Source of the DNA: Vibrio hepatarius
GTDB lineage: Bacteria > Pseudomonadota > Gammaproteobacteria > Enterobacterales > Vibrionaceae
Reading direction: 5' to 3'
NCBI RefSeq assembly: GCF_001274785.1
Contig: NZ_LHPI01000006.1
Span: forward strand, 124,001-188,000
Length of the DNA: 64,000 nucleotides
The translations under genes were made by a program, and so were the position numbers. Under the pieces are notes generated by a model that was given only the letters and a program-made list of their open reading frames with translations, ran no database searches and was not told the origin of the DNA. Positions 29,232-39,117 of the stretch are shown piece by piece (position 1 is the first letter of the stretch; each line of letters opens with the position of its first letter).

Positions 29232-30602
29232 TTACTGTTTTGAATCATCACTAGCTGAAGCCAGAGTTATCTCAAATCGCGTAAGACTCCTTTCCGAACT
29301 CACATTCACCGCTCCACCATAGGCATGAATGATCGATTGGGTGATAGACAGCCCTAATCCAGCGCCAACACTCCCTCGGTGCACGCGCGATTTGTCTGCG
29401 CGGTAAAAGCGGTCAAAAAGATAAGGTAGGTTTTCTTCTGCAATTGTGTCGCCTTGGTTGGCAACGGTAATGAGTACTTGATTGTCTCGCTCCTGCACAT
29501 TCAGTTCGATACAAGTTCCTGCATAAGCGTGCCTGATCGCATTAGAGAGTAGATTTCCCACCGCGCGCTCAAACATATTTTTATCCATGTACAGCTTAGC
29601 GTCGCCTTGGTAAGTCATCGTGAGTGAGGCTTCTTCGGCAAGGATGTCATAGTAATCAACTAGCCGTTCGATTTGCGCCTTCACAGAGAAACACTCGTCA
29701 TTGCGATGAATGAGCTTGTTTTCCGCTTTGGCGATATAAAGTAAGTCATTGATGGTCTTGGTGATGCGATTCAGCTCTTCCAAGGTTGATGCCAGCGCGT
29801 CTTGATATTCGTCTTCCGAGCGTGCAGCGCCAAGCATCACTTGGTTTTGCGTCATAACATTGGTCAACGGCGTCTTGAGTTCATGGGCAATATCGGATGA
29901 AAAATCACTCAAACGCTGAAAACCTAATTGCAAACGGTCCAGCATCGCGTTGTGTTTTCGTGCCAAGTCCTGCAACTCAGTCGGTAGCGACTCAACGGGA
30001 AGACGCAAATCCAACTGCTCTGGAGTCACTTGTTGAATATGTTGATTGAGCGACGCTATCGGCTTAAGACCTTTCTTAACCACCCACCAACTGTAGACAG
30101 AAGAAGCGACAAAAGCAGTCCCCAATGTCCAGAACAATATCCAAGCCAGTTCTTCCAAAAACACAATGTGGTGATTAATACTCATCCCCAGCACTACCAC
30201 ATAGCGCTCTGACTTAAATGCAAACGCTCGAATGGCTAATGAATCTTCGCGCCACTCAATCTCGTTTTTACGCTTCAATATATTGGGTGCAGTAGGAGTA
30301 AAGCTTTGAGCTGAGGGAAAGGTCAAATTGGAGTTTTTATAGATGACTTTCTCTTTGTCGAACACCCACATGTACAGTGGCATGTTCTTAGATTGATCAA
30401 ACACCGCTTGGGGAGAACTCAGTAAGGTGTTTTCAATCGCATTAAACTTGCTGACAATGTAGTTGTAATCTTGGTTAAGAAAGTGTCGTTCGATGGCAAA
30501 CTTGAGGATAAAGGCTAAGAGAAAATAGGTCACAAACGCCATTCCCACCAGCATCAACAGCAGTTTTTTCTTCATCGACAAAGTGCATCGCCAGCTACGC
30601 AT
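29232..30602 (-). CDS. Heavy-metal-type sensor histidine kinase
   Basis: A 456-residue inner-membrane kinase of the CusS family. A first membrane helix is at about 12-33, a periplasmic sensor region at about 34-165 and a second helix at about 165-187, followed by a HAMP domain. The H box [14 protein letters not shown] contains the phosphorylated His. The ATP-binding domain has N ([10 protein letters not shown]), G1, F (LFDRFYRAD) and G2 (GAGLGLSI) boxes. The periplasmic loop has few metal-ligand residues (no Met/His clusters), so the signal need not be a metal. Its start overlaps the regulator gene by 8 bases. Confidence 0.88.
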   Translation of the reverse strand: MRSWRCTLSMKKKLLLMLVGMAFVTYFLLAFILKFAIERHFLNQDYNYIVSKFNAIENTLLSSPQAVFDQSKNMPLYMWVFDKEKVIYKNSNLTFPSAQSFTPTAPNILKRKNEIEWREDSLAIRAFAFKSERYVVVLGMSINHHIVFLEELAWILFWTLGTAFVASSVYSWWVVKKGLKPIASLNQHIQQVTPEQLDLRLPVESLPTELQDLARKHNAMLDRLQLGFQRLSDFSSDIAHELKTPLTNVMTQNQVMLGAARSEDEYQDALASTLEELNRITKTINDLLYIAKAENKLIHRNDECFSVKAQIERLVDYYDILAEEASLTMTYQGDAKLYMDKNMFERAVGNLLSNAIRHAYAGTCIELNVQERDNQVLITVANQGDTIAEENLPYLFDRFYRADKSRVHRGSVGAGLGLSITQSIIHAYGGAVNVSSERSLTRFEITLASASDDSKQ

Positions 30603-31287
30603 CTTTTAGCGCTTCCAGCTTGTATCCCATCCCTCGAATGGTATGGATCAACGCTTGCTCAAACGGTTTATCCACTTTGTTGCGCAGCCGTTTGACCGCG
30701 ACATCAATCACGTTGGTATCACTATCAAAATTCATATCCCACACCAAAGATGCGATGGTGGTGCGAGAAAGAACCTGCCCCGATTTACGCATCAAAAGTT
30801 CCAGCAGTGCGTATTCTTTGGCGGTTAAGTTAATACTCTGCCCTGCACGACTCGCGGTTCTTTTGAGGATATCCAATTGCAGATCGGCGACGGTAAGAAT
30901 CTGAGATGACGTACTGACTTGCGACGGCTTATGGTGGCGAAACACGTTTTGTATCCGCGCCAGCAGCTCAGCAAATGCGTAAGGTTTGACTACATAATCG
31001 TTAGCACCTAGCTCAAAACCTCGCACCCGGTCTTCAACTTGTTCTTTGGCGGTTAACATGATCACGGGCGTAGCAATATCGCTGCTTCTGAGCGTATTTA
31101 ACACCTGCCAACCGTCCAATTTAGGTAGCATGATGTCGAGCAGAATCAAATCGTAGTCTTCGCTGGTCGCATGATAGAGTCCGTCAACACCATCATTAAC
31201 TAAATCGACTACATAGCCCGATTCAATCAAGCCTTTTTGCAGATATTCTCCGGCTTTCACTTCATCTTCGACAATCAGTATTTTCAA
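30595..31287 (-). CDS. OmpR-family response regulator
   Basis: A 230-residue regulator of the CusR/heavy-metal subgroup. The receiver domain has acidic EDE at 7-9, phospho-acceptor Asp in LILLDIMLP (about 51), Thr in MLTAKE and Lys in VVKPYAF. The winged-helix DNA-binding domain covers about 130-228 ([13 protein letters not shown], then [10 protein letters not shown]). It is paired with the downstream kinase. The small secreted protein gene just upstream, 103 bases away on the same strand, may be in the same transcript or a target. Confidence 0.9.
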   Translation of the reverse strand: MKILIVEDEVKAGEYLQKGLIESGYVVDLVNDGVDGLYHATSEDYDLILLDIMLPKLDGWQVLNTLRSSDIATPVIMLTAKEQVEDRVRGFELGANDYVVKPYAFAELLARIQNVFRHHKPSQVSTSSQILTVADLQLDILKRTASRAGQSINLTAKEYALLELLMRKSGQVLSRTTIASLVWDMNFDSDTNVIDVAVKRLRNKVDKPFEQALIHTIRGMGYKLEALKDA

Positions 31288-31390
31288 AACTCGCGTACCT
31301 ACTTCTCAGCAAATTTTCGTCGCGCTCAGGTTAAAGATCGACAAAGAGCATGGAGCGAGCGACACCATACTCTTACAAATTTGGCGATCA

Positions 31391-31768
31391 TTATCGGTTA
31401 TCGTCACGCTCGGCGTAGTGCACCGTGACATTGACGTTACCCAGAAACTCAATTTGGCCATCTTCGTTCATACGCTCAGACACGGTTACGTAACCGCCGT
31501 CTTTGATATGAGTCGTTTTGCTATCCACGCCGTACTTTTGAATGCGTAGCGCTTGGTACAACTCGTCTGCTGACATCGCTTTCAGAGAAGAGAGCTCAGC
31601 AATCGCATTTTGGTAAGCCGCATCAGACGTAGATGCCGGCGCAACTGAAATGGTTTTAGCCTGCTCGCGAGAAGCGTAGTTGCCGCCAACAAAATAAGGC
31701 TGGGCTAACGCCGATGCGCTGATTAGTGTCATAGAGGTTGCAAAGAGAGCTGCTTTTAATACGTTCAT
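31391..31768 (-). CDS. Small secreted protein, DUF3316-like
   Basis: A 125-residue exported protein. The signal peptide is about residues 1-22 (MNVLKAALFATSMTLISASALA). The mature part begins QPYFVGGNYASREQAKTISV and ends with a strand pair GQIEFLGNVNVTVHYAE, like the Vibrio DUF3316 group; this assignment is by pattern and moderate. The start at 31768 has AGGAA seven bases before it, whereas the upstream ATG at 31828 would add a non-signal extension. It sits directly upstream of a two-component pair on the same strand. Confidence 0.65.
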   Translation of the reverse strand: MNVLKAALFATSMTLISASALAQPYFVGGNYASREQAKTISVAPASTSDAAYQNAIAELSSLKAMSADELYQALRIQKYGVDSKTTHIKDGGYVTVSERMNEDGQIEFLGNVNVTVHYAERDDNR

Positions 31769-31907
31769 GTTATGTTCCTTTCTGGGCTTGTTTCGTATGT
31801 GGTCATTATTCAACACCGCACCTGACAAGACACTTTCAGCAAAATGACATTTTTGTCATGTTCGCTCTCTTACTCAAGATGACTCTAGCTGCTTGTTTTA
31901 TCTAGAA

Positions 31908-31926
31908 AATGTCGACACTCGACATT
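31908..31926. promoter_or_regulatory. MurR-type operator 1
   Basis: AATGTCGA-CAC-TCGACATT, a perfect palindrome with 8-bp arms and a 3-base centre. It shares its arms with the site at 32051-32065, 141 bases downstream, which suggests binding by one dimeric regulator and possible looping. Confidence 0.7.
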
Positions 31927-32050
31927 ATTACTTAATCATACGACCCGCTCTACCTCCTTAAGTTCCTTATTTATCAGTAAATTAAAAACACACCAAATAA
32001 ATGAAACGCCGTTCTATGTGACAACAATCTCGAATCTGTATAACTTTTAT

Positions 32051-32065
32051 TGTCGATATTCGACA
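32051..32065. promoter_or_regulatory. MurR-type operator 2 overlapping the murQ promoter
   Basis: TGTCGA-TAT-TCGACA, a perfect palindrome. A partial third copy (TGTCGAATGTCAACG) lies at 32083-32097, just before the murQ ribosome site. A TATATT (32070-32075) between them could be the -10 box, so binding would block the promoter. Confidence 0.7.
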
Positions 32066-32106
32066 TTTGTATATTCTTTAAATGTCGAATGTCAACGGAG
32101 AGAGTT

Positions 32107-33009
32107 ATGAGTGAGTTGTCGTCCACCATTAATAAAGAGCAAAACCCCGAGACAGAACAGCTGTCCGAGTTGCCATTAATGGAAGTACTGGAATTACTCA
32201 ATGCACACGACGCTAGTGTTGCAGTATCGATCAACAAAGTGCTGCCAGACGTCGCCAAAGCGGTTGAACTGATCGCCGCACAGATCAGACAAGGTGGTCG
32301 TTTATTCTATGTTGGAGCCGGAACCAGCGGCCGACTTGGTGTATTGGATTCAGCGGAATGTCCCCCTACATTCGGTACCGATCCTGCTTTAGTTCAGTCC
32401 ATTATCGCGGGTGGCGTTGACGCTATGCTTGCTGCGGTGGAAGACATTGAAGACTGCACCGAGTCGGCCCCTGCCGAGCTTCAACAGCGTCAGCTTACAG
32501 TACACGACGTAGTGCTTGGTATTGCCGCCAGCGGAAGAACTCCCTTTGTTATTTCAGCGCTGGATTACGCCAGACAAATCGGCGCTAAAACCATTGCGCT
32601 CAGTACCCGAGGACCGGGGCTCATTTCTCAACACGCGGATGTGTCTATTGCACCGGATGTCGGTGCAGAGGTGCTCGCAGGATCAACTCGAATGAAAAGC
32701 GGCTCAGCACAAAAGATGTTGTTGGGAATGCTCAGTACCTCGGTCATGATCCAATTGGGCAAAGTCCACGGCAACCTGATGGTGGACGTCAAAGCGAACA
32801 ATCAGAAGCTACGCATTCGTGCCCAACATATGGTGCAACAAATTTGTGAAGTGGGTGAGCTAACCGCCGCCAATCTATTAGATGCGGTGGATTACAATGT
32901 TCGTGCAGCGGTGTTGCTGCACACGTTGGACACTTCACCTTCGAAAGCGCTTGCTCTTGCGGCGCAACCCTTCCAACCTCTGAAACAGCAGTTACTGCAA
33001 GGAAAATAG
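32107..33009 (+). CDS. murQ: N-acetylmuramic acid 6-phosphate etherase
   Basis: Cleaves the lactyl ether of MurNAc 6-phosphate, giving GlcNAc 6-phosphate and D-lactate, for use of imported cell-wall sugar. A SIS-domain protein of 300 residues with the signature YVGAGTSGRLGVLDSAECPPTFG (about 77-99) and the SGRTPFV and GSTRMKSGSAQK blocks. The start at 32107 is chosen for GGAGAG upstream; an extension to 32050 would include operator DNA. First gene of murQ-murP-murR. Confidence 0.94.
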   Translation: MSELSSTINKEQNPETEQLSELPLMEVLELLNAHDASVAVSINKVLPDVAKAVELIAAQIRQGGRLFYVGAGTSGRLGVLDSAECPPTFGTDPALVQSIIAGGVDAMLAAVEDIEDCTESAPAELQQRQLTVHDVVLGIAASGRTPFVISALDYARQIGAKTIALSTRGPGLISQHADVSIAPDVGAEVLAGSTRMKSGSAQKMLLGMLSTSVMIQLGKVHGNLMVDVKANNQKLRIRAQHMVQQICEVGELTAANLLDAVDYNVRAAVLLHTLDTSPSKALALAAQPFQPLKQQLLQGK

Positions 33010-33010
33010 C

Positions 33011-34387
33011 ATGGCAAATAAGATAGAACATCTAGAACTGATTGCCGATCAAATTGAGCAGCATATTGGCGGCTTTGATAACGTCGCGACTCTGACCAAC
33101 TGCATGACACGCGTGCGTATCGTGCTAAAAGACCGTTCCCTGTTTAACATGGATGCACTGCGTGATGTCGAAGGCATTAAAGGGGTCGTCGATGCCGGAG
33201 AGCAGTATCAAATCATCGTCGGAATGGGCACTGCGGCCAAAGTGACTGGTGTGCTGAACAAACGAATGAAAGGCGCTGGACTTGAGGAAGACTCAACAGA
33301 AGCACCAGTCGCACAACCATTTTCGATTCGTCGCGCGCTCAACACCTTAGCCGCAATCTTTGTACCGACCATTCCTGCTCTGATCGGTTGTGGTCTTATT
33401 CTGGGGATGGTGAACATCTTCAAACTCGTTGCTCCGGACTTTGTGGCAACCAACCCAGATATCTTCACGCTGTTTACTGTTGTGGGTAAAGCCGTATTCG
33501 CCGTACTTTCTGTCATGATCGGTATGAATACTGCCAAAGAACTTCAAGCGTCTCCTGCGATTGGTGCGGTAATGGCTGCGGTTTTAGCCGCACCAGGTCT
33601 TGCCAACGTTGAGTTGTTTGGTAACGCCTTAGTACCGGGCGGCGGTGGCATGTTTGCAGTGCTGTTGGTCTGCGTCTTTTCTTCTAAGTTTGAACTTTGG
33701 TTCCGCAGCCACTGTAAAGAGAGTCTCGATCTTATCTTCACCCCAACGGTGACAATTTTGGTGTCGTCAGCGGTAGCCTTATTTATCTTGCAGCCTATCG
33801 CGCACGCAGTAAACGTGTGGCTAGGTAACTTAGTCTCGGTGGCACTACTTAACGAATCGGCTGGCTCGGTAGCGGTTGGCGGCATCTTAGGTGGCGGCTT
33901 CTTGTTCTTACTATTAACAGGTTTGCACCAAGGTCTTATCCCTATTCACGCACAAATTCTAGAGACATTTGGCCTCAACTACCTGTTCCCAATTTTGGCG
34001 ATGGGCGGTATGGGACAAGTCGGCGCAGCAGCGTACGTTTACCTCAAATCGAAAAATGAGCGCCTGAAGAAGACCATCACGGGTGCGCTGCCAGTCGGTA
34101 TTCTGGGTGTCGGTGAACCTTTGCTGTTTGGTGTATCGCTACCGTTAGGCAAAACCTTTATTGCCGGTTGTATTGGCGGTTTTGCCGGTGGTGCCATGAT
34201 GGCGGCTTTCAAGATTGGCATCATCATTCCGTTTGGTACTGCTGGGCTTTCGCTGATTCCACTCGTGGGTGAAGGTCAGATCCCATCTTTCCTTCTTGCG
34301 GTAGTGTGTGCATGGATTGTCGGCTTTATCGCGTCGATGCTATTAGGATTTACCGATCCAGTCGAAAAGCCAGCGAAAAGTCGCTAA
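33011..34387 (+). CDS. murP: N-acetylmuramic acid PTS transporter EIIBC
   Basis: Imports and phosphorylates MurNAc. EIIB comes first (about 1-90) with the phosphorylated Cys31 in TNCMTRVRIVLKD, then EIIC of about ten membrane helices with the GLHQGLIPIHAQ and GVGEPLLFGVSLPL blocks. It has no EIIA; in E. coli MurP uses the glucose EIIA (Crr), and the same is likely here. It begins one base after the murQ stop. 458 residues. Confidence 0.92.
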   Translation: MANKIEHLELIADQIEQHIGGFDNVATLTNCMTRVRIVLKDRSLFNMDALRDVEGIKGVVDAGEQYQIIVGMGTAAKVTGVLNKRMKGAGLEEDSTEAPVAQPFSIRRALNTLAAIFVPTIPALIGCGLILGMVNIFKLVAPDFVATNPDIFTLFTVVGKAVFAVLSVMIGMNTAKELQASPAIGAVMAAVLAAPGLANVELFGNALVPGGGGMFAVLLVCVFSSKFELWFRSHCKESLDLIFTPTVTILVSSAVALFILQPIAHAVNVWLGNLVSVALLNESAGSVAVGGILGGGFLFLLLTGLHQGLIPIHAQILETFGLNYLFPILAMGGMGQVGAAAYVYLKSKNERLKKTITGALPVGILGVGEPLLFGVSLPLGKTFIAGCIGGFAGGAMMAAFKIGIIIPFGTAGLSLIPLVGEGQIPSFLLAVVCAWIVGFIASMLLGFTDPVEKPAKSR

Positions 34388-34442
34388 TATCATCCCGTCG
34401 TACAATTTGCTGCGACGGGACGATTTAACTGCAGAGGCATCA

Positions 34443-35288
34443 ATGGAAAGCATCATCAATAAAGTCAACGCACTCGCTCATTCAACCAACCTGAACGAGC
34501 AAAAAATTTCGCACTTTATTATTGAGCAGCAATTTGACCTCGCTAAGTTTAGCGCCACCAAAGTCGGCGCTAAACTGGGCATCAGCGATTCGTCGGTAAT
34601 TCGCTATGCCAAAAGCATCGGCTGCAGTGGCTTTCCGGACCTAAAACTGAAGCTGGCGGCACTTGCGCCTCAGGCACAGAAGCTACCCACTCAATCTGTA
34701 TATGCAGAAATCGAAAGCAGCGACTCGACCCAAGCCATCATCGAGAAGTCAAAAAACTTATTTACCAGTAAGATCGAGCAATCCTTAAGCCTGATTGATA
34801 CCGACACCATTGAACGCAGTGCTGAAGTACTGCTCAAAGCAAATAAGATCCTGCTTTCCGGTATCGGCGCGTCTGCATTGGTTGCCGCAGACATCAACCA
34901 CAAGCTGATTCGCTCTGGTTTTAACGTGCAGTTCAATCTCGATTACCACATTCAAATCGTCCAGGCTTCACTGCTGAAAAAAGACGATGTGTTGCTGGTG
35001 GTATCAGCGCGAGGCAATACCCAAGAAGTACTGGCTGCGATTGAAAAAGCGCGCGCCAACGGTGCCAAAGTGATTGCCCTGACACGTTACGGCAAAGGCA
35101 AAGTGGCCCAGCTATCGGACTTCGTTATTCCTTACAGTTACACCGAAGAGCACAACCAATTGGGAATGGTGACACCACAACTGCTGCAGATGATTGCTTT
35201 CGACATCCTATTTTTCAAACTCAATACGCTGACCGACTCTGTCAGCATGAATACTGCGTTGGACTCACTTCGTCACATTCAGCGCTAA
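34443..35288 (+). CDS. murR: MurR-like RpiR-family regulator
   Basis: A 281-residue transcription regulator: N-terminal helix-turn-helix (about 20-75, SATKVGAKLGISDSSVIRYAKSIG) and C-terminal SIS domain (about 115-250, ILLSGIGASALVA and VLLVVSARGNTQEVL) that senses a sugar phosphate, probably MurNAc 6-phosphate. The start at 34443 follows AGAGG; an upstream start at 34407 has no such signal. By position it controls murQP, and the repeated TGTCGA palindromes before murQ are the natural binding sites. Whether it represses or activates is inferred as repression from operator placement. Confidence 0.85.
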   Translation: MESIINKVNALAHSTNLNEQKISHFIIEQQFDLAKFSATKVGAKLGISDSSVIRYAKSIGCSGFPDLKLKLAALAPQAQKLPTQSVYAEIESSDSTQAIIEKSKNLFTSKIEQSLSLIDTDTIERSAEVLLKANKILLSGIGASALVAADINHKLIRSGFNVQFNLDYHIQIVQASLLKKDDVLLVVSARGNTQEVLAAIEKARANGAKVIALTRYGKGKVAQLSDFVIPYSYTEEHNQLGMVTPQLLQMIAFDILFFKLNTLTDSVSMNTALDSLRHIQR

Positions 35289-35302
35289 CGAGGTTCCCCG
35301 AT

Positions 35303-35638
35303 ATGAAAATGGGCAAAGATCCCGACTATCGTTTTTCCCTTGCTAATGAACGCACTTTTCTCGCGTGGATACGCACTGCACTGGCTTTTCTAGCGACATC
35401 GATAGGCATTGATTTGCTCAGTGCGACCCACGACAGTCCTATCCTTCGTCATAGCGAATGGCTCACACCCGGTTTAGCCAGCGTGGCGCTAGTGACCGCT
35501 GTATGGGCATTTTTGCGTTGGTATCAAAATGAAAAAGCGATGCGACTCGAAGACCCATTCAAGTACAGTAATAGCTTGATTGCGATAACCTTAGTCGTCG
35601 TCAGCTTTGCGTCTTTGGTCGGGTATTTGGCGATATGA
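35303..35638 (+). CDS. DUF202 membrane protein, YidH-like
   Basis: A 111-residue inner-membrane protein with three hydrophobic helices and the DUF202 signature LANERTFLAWIRTALAFLATSIG. Its function is unknown. It follows murR by 14 bases on the same strand and overlaps the next gene by ATGA, so the two small proteins probably form one complex. Confidence 0.82.
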   Translation: MKMGKDPDYRFSLANERTFLAWIRTALAFLATSIGIDLLSATHDSPILRHSEWLTPGLASVALVTAVWAFLRWYQNEKAMRLEDPFKYSNSLIAITLVVVSFASLVGYLAI

Positions 35639-35934
35639 AACCCTCGCCGCTTGAACGCGACCCGGGGCTACAACGAGAGCGCACTCAACTGGCGTGGACG
35701 CGCAGCGCGTTGGTGATGACCACGGGGACTATGCTGCTGATTAAAGTCGGCTCACTCTCCATCTTGCAGTACTTGCTGCTGTTGGTTGCACTATGGTTGT
35801 TCCTCAATCAGATTGTCAGGCGCAAAACCGAAATCGCGACTCAGTCAAACGTGGTGCATCGAAAAATGTTGGTTCGCAACCTATGGATTGCCTGCGCGGT
35901 TGCTCTCGCAGCATTGTGGGTCTGTCTGCACTAG
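35635..35934 (+). CDS. DUF202 membrane protein, YidG-like
   Basis: A 99-residue partner of the preceding protein, with the same family mark near the start (QRERTQLAWTRSALVMTTG) and three hydrophobic segments. A four-base ATGA overlap couples it to the upstream gene. The pair corresponds to yidH-yidG of E. coli, whose role is unknown. A hairpin terminator follows. Confidence 0.8.
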   Translation: MKPSPLERDPGLQRERTQLAWTRSALVMTTGTMLLIKVGSLSILQYLLLLVALWLFLNQIVRRKTEIATQSNVVHRKMLVRNLWIACAVALAALWVCLH

Positions 35935-35956
35935 TTTTGTCGGTGAGCATAAAAGC

Positions 35957-35995
35957 AAAAGCCACCTATCACGCAGCGCGCAATAGGTGGCTTAT
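35957..35995. terminator. Terminator between yidG-like gene and glmS
   Basis: AAGCCACCTAT (35959-35969) with ATAGGTGGCTT (35983-35993), 11 perfect pairs. On the minus strand it is followed by T-rich sequence, so it ends glmS transcription and perhaps that of the convergent pair. Confidence 0.75.
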
Positions 35996-36021
35996 TATAT
36001 TCACTTGATAACGATTCAGTA

Positions 36022-37854
36022 TTATTCCACTGTTACCGCTTTCGCTAGGTTACGAGGTTGGTCAACGTCGGTACCTTTGATTAAGGCAACGTAGTAAGAC
36101 AACAGCTGCATCGGGATGGTGTAGTAAATCGGCGCAGTGATTTCACTAACGTGAGGCATTGCAATGATCTTCATTGTCTCATCCGCTTCAAAGCCCGCAT
36201 CCACATCAGCAAAGACATACAGCAAGCCGCCACGAGCGCGTACTTCTTCAATGTTCGACTTTAGCTTTTCTAGCAGATCATTACTTGGCGCAACCACCAC
36301 CACTGGCATATCGGCGTCAATCAGCGCCAAAGGACCGTGCTTCAATTCGCCCGCCGCATACGCTTCCGCGTGGATGTAAGAAATCTCTTTTAACTTGAGT
36401 GACGCTTCCATCGCGATTGGGTAGAACTCACCACGACCCAAGAACAACGTGTGGTGCTTGTCAGCAAAGTCTTCCGCCAGAGCTTCGATCTGTTTTTCAA
36501 ACGCCAATGCGGAATTGATCTGCGCAGGTAACGCGTGTAACGCCTCCACGATCTCTTTTTCTTTCTCTTTGCTGATGCGGTTTTGCTGCTTACCAAGCGC
36601 GGTTACCAGCATCAATAGCGCAGAAAGTTGCGTGGTAAACGCTTTGGTCGACGCCACACCAATTTCAACACCCGCGCGGGTCATAAAGGCAAAATCAGAC
36701 TCACGAACCAAAGAAGAGCCCGCCACGTTACAGATGGTCATCGCCGCCATGTAACCTTTTTCTTTCGCCAGGCGCAGTGCTGCTAGCGTGTCTGCGGTTT
36801 CACCCGATTGAGACAGAGTGATCAACAGGCTGTTTGGACGCGTGACAAACTTGCGGTAGCGGAACTCAGAAGCGATTTCGACGTCACAGCTTACGCCAGC
36901 AATATCTTCAAACCAGTAACGCGCAGTCATACCCGCATTGTACGAGGTACCACATGCGACGATTTGTACGTGCTCAACACGGCTCAGAATATCCGCTGCG
37001 TTAACACCGATAGACTCAGTCACGACTGAATCTGCGCTGATGCGCCCTTCCATGGTGTTGATTAATGCGGTTGGCTGCTCGTAAATCTCTTTTTGCATAA
37101 AGTGGCGGTATTTACCTTTATCACCCGCATCGTGCTCAGCGTTTGACTCGGTAATTTCGCGCTCAACACGCTCACCCGATTGGTCAAATACCGTCACTTC
37201 GCGGCGAGTAATTTCTGCCACATCACCTTCTTCTAGGTACATAAAACGGCGAGTCACGCTCAGCAACGCCAATTGGTCTGAAGCTAGGAAGTTCTCGCCA
37301 ACACCAAAGCCAATTACGATTGGGCTACCTGAACGCGCCACAACAATACGTGACGGATCTTTGCGATCCATCGCGACAGTGCCGTACGCGCCTTCTAGTT
37401 GCTTTGCGGTTTTCTGCACGGCTTCAATTAGGCAATCTGTACTACGAAGTTCCCACTCCACCAAGTGAGCAATCACTTCCGTATCAGTTTGAGATTCAAA
37501 TACGTAGCCGCGCTCACGTAGCGTTTCACGCAGCTCTTCGTAGTTTTCGATAATGCCGTTATGCACGACAGCGATATCACCAGACATGTGTGGGTGTGCA
37601 TTCACTTCTGATGGCTCACCGTGTGTTGCCCAACGAGTATGCGCGATACCGGTACCACCCGTTACGCCAATTTCATCAACCGCATCTGCCAACTCTTGCA
37701 CTTTGCCCAAGCGGCGAACACGAGTCAGGTTAGACTCTGAGTCTACAACAGCGACACCCGCTGAGTCGTATCCGCGATATTCCAATCGCTTAAGACCTTC
37801 AACTAAAATTTCTGCTACATCACGCTGTGCTACTGCACCTACGATTCCACACAT
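36022..37854 (-). CDS. glmS: Glucosamine-fructose-6-phosphate aminotransferase
   Basis: Makes glucosamine 6-phosphate from fructose 6-phosphate and glutamine, the first step to UDP-GlcNAc. The start at 37854 places the catalytic Cys directly after Met (MCGIVGA), with GGAG upstream; the longer reading from 37890 would bury that residue and cannot be right. Glutaminase domain about 1-240, two SIS domains about 280-600, ending in the normal LAKAVTVE. 610 residues. No glmS ribozyme is present. It lies downstream of a DeoR-family gene on the same strand. Confidence 0.96.
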   Translation of the reverse strand: MCGIVGAVAQRDVAEILVEGLKRLEYRGYDSAGVAVVDSESNLTRVRRLGKVQELADAVDEIGVTGGTGIAHTRWATHGEPSEVNAHPHMSGDIAVVHNGIIENYEELRETLRERGYVFESQTDTEVIAHLVEWELRSTDCLIEAVQKTAKQLEGAYGTVAMDRKDPSRIVVARSGSPIVIGFGVGENFLASDQLALLSVTRRFMYLEEGDVAEITRREVTVFDQSGERVEREITESNAEHDAGDKGKYRHFMQKEIYEQPTALINTMEGRISADSVVTESIGVNAADILSRVEHVQIVACGTSYNAGMTARYWFEDIAGVSCDVEIASEFRYRKFVTRPNSLLITLSQSGETADTLAALRLAKEKGYMAAMTICNVAGSSLVRESDFAFMTRAGVEIGVASTKAFTTQLSALLMLVTALGKQQNRISKEKEKEIVEALHALPAQINSALAFEKQIEALAEDFADKHHTLFLGRGEFYPIAMEASLKLKEISYIHAEAYAAGELKHGPLALIDADMPVVVVAPSNDLLEKLKSNIEEVRARGGLLYVFADVDAGFEADETMKIIAMPHVSEITAPIYYTIPMQLLSYYVALIKGTDVDQPRNLAKAVTVE

Positions 37855-37923
37855 ATTAACTCCAATACTTTTCCTTCCGAACGGCAGCAAGCAAAGGCCT
37901 AATCGGGTTGTAATTTAAAAACG

Positions 37924-38685
37924 TTATACGCAGATCACTTTGATCCCATGGGATTCGATGATCTGTTTGAATTCGGTTGAGAGATCTTTGTTTGTCACTA
38001 GTACGTCTATCGCATCCCAAGCGAGCTCTAGGTTTGGGATCTTGCGGCCGATCTTTTCTGATTCGACCATGACGATCACTTCGCGAGATACTTCTGCCAT
38101 CACTTTGCTTAAGCCAACTAGCTCATTAAAAGTGGTCGTACCGCGCTCTAAGTCAACGCCATCCGCCCCAATGAAAAGCTGGTCAAAGTCATAAGATCGT
38201 AGAACGGATTCAGCAACTTGACCTTGAAACGACTCGGAATGAGCATCCCAAGTCCCGCCTGTCATCAGCAAAGTTGGCTCGCTCTCTAGTTCATTTAGCG
38301 CATTAGCAACATTAAGAGAATTGGTCATCACCACTAGGCCACGCATGCCATCCAATTGTTTGATCAATGCGCCAGTCGTGCTGCCACTGTCGATAACGAT
38401 ACGGTTGTGTTCGCGGATCAGCTTTGCCGCTGCTTGAGCGAGTTCATCCTTACGAATCGAAACATTATGGTTCATTTCATCACTGACAACTTCTTTCGGC
38501 AGTGCGATAGCTCCGCCGTAGCGTCGCAATAGCTGACCGTTTTTCTCTAGTGACGCGAGATCCTTTCTAATTGTGACCTCTGATGTTTCAAATCGCTGTG
38601 ATAGCTCTTCTACACTCACTTCCCCTTTTTCGTTTACTAAGTTGGAAATGGTGTGTCTTCTGAGCTGTGTATTTCGTTTCGACAT
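37924..38685 (-). CDS. DeoR-family regulator upstream of glmS
   Basis: A 253-residue sugar-phosphate-sensing regulator. The helix-turn-helix is at about 20-50 (VSVEELSQRFETSEVTIRKDLASLE). The effector domain has the family's DSGSTTGAL, TNSLNVANAL, GGTWDAHSESFQG and GADGVD segments. Its position 69 bases upstream of glmS suggests control of amino-sugar synthesis; similar regulators beside glmS have been named GlmR, but I have not verified this one, so no symbol is given. Two direct repeats lie just upstream of its own start. Confidence 0.85.
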   Translation of the reverse strand: MSKRNTQLRRHTISNLVNEKGEVSVEELSQRFETSEVTIRKDLASLEKNGQLLRRYGGAIALPKEVVSDEMNHNVSIRKDELAQAAAKLIREHNRIVIDSGSTTGALIKQLDGMRGLVVMTNSLNVANALNELESEPTLLMTGGTWDAHSESFQGQVAESVLRSYDFDQLFIGADGVDLERGTTTFNELVGLSKVMAEVSREVIVMVESEKIGRKIPNLELAWDAIDVLVTNKDLSTEFKQIIESHGIKVICV

Positions 38686-38710
38686 TTATTCCTAATTTTT
38701 ACATTTCGAA

Positions 38711-38740
38711 GTGAAACTTATTATAGTCAAAACGAAACTT
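38711..38740. promoter_or_regulatory. Direct repeats GAAACTT before the DeoR-family gene
   Basis: GTGAAACTT (38711-38719) and ACGAAACTT (38732-38740), two helical turns apart, 26-55 bases upstream of the start at 38685. Direct repeats of this kind suit DeoR-family operators, so autoregulation is plausible. Confidence 0.4.
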
Positions 38741-38973
38741 TTAAGTCCATTTATTTTGATCCAAAAAATTAATAATTAGCGATAAAACCTTGTCCTAAGA
38801 CAATTCTTAAGCAGTGATATTGGATGAATTAGGTGATAGAATGCGCCACCTAAAAGAAAAAAAATTACAGAATTGAACGTTATTTTTTTGCAACTAAGCC
38901 CATATATACTGGTTTAGTCACATAAATACTGAATATTAGCGCGCCGACTTGGTCATAAAATGACTAAACTTGG

Positions 38974-38986
38974 TGAAAGACTTTCA
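38974..38986. promoter_or_regulatory. Palindrome in the pykF leader
   Basis: TGAAAG-A-CTTTCA, perfect six-base arms, 132-144 bases before pykF. It recalls the half-site of Cra (FruR), which controls pykF in enteric bacteria, but has 13 rather than 12 bases and lacks the usual CG. The rest of the 432-base gap shows AT-rich promoter-like DNA only. Confidence 0.3.
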
Positions 38987-39117
38987 GTTTTGAAGTCCCG
39001 ATGAATGAGCGCCGTCTCCGACGAAAAGCAGGCACTAAATGCTCGGTCGACAGCATAGACTTCAACCTAAGTAACAACTTTCAAATTGTAACTATTATTG
39101 ACCGGAGAGTATCTTCC

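Noticed and set aside
37855..37923. glmS ribozyme upstream of glmS
   Set aside because: The gap between the regulator and glmS is only 69 bases, far too short, and the ribozyme is a feature of Gram-positive bacteria.
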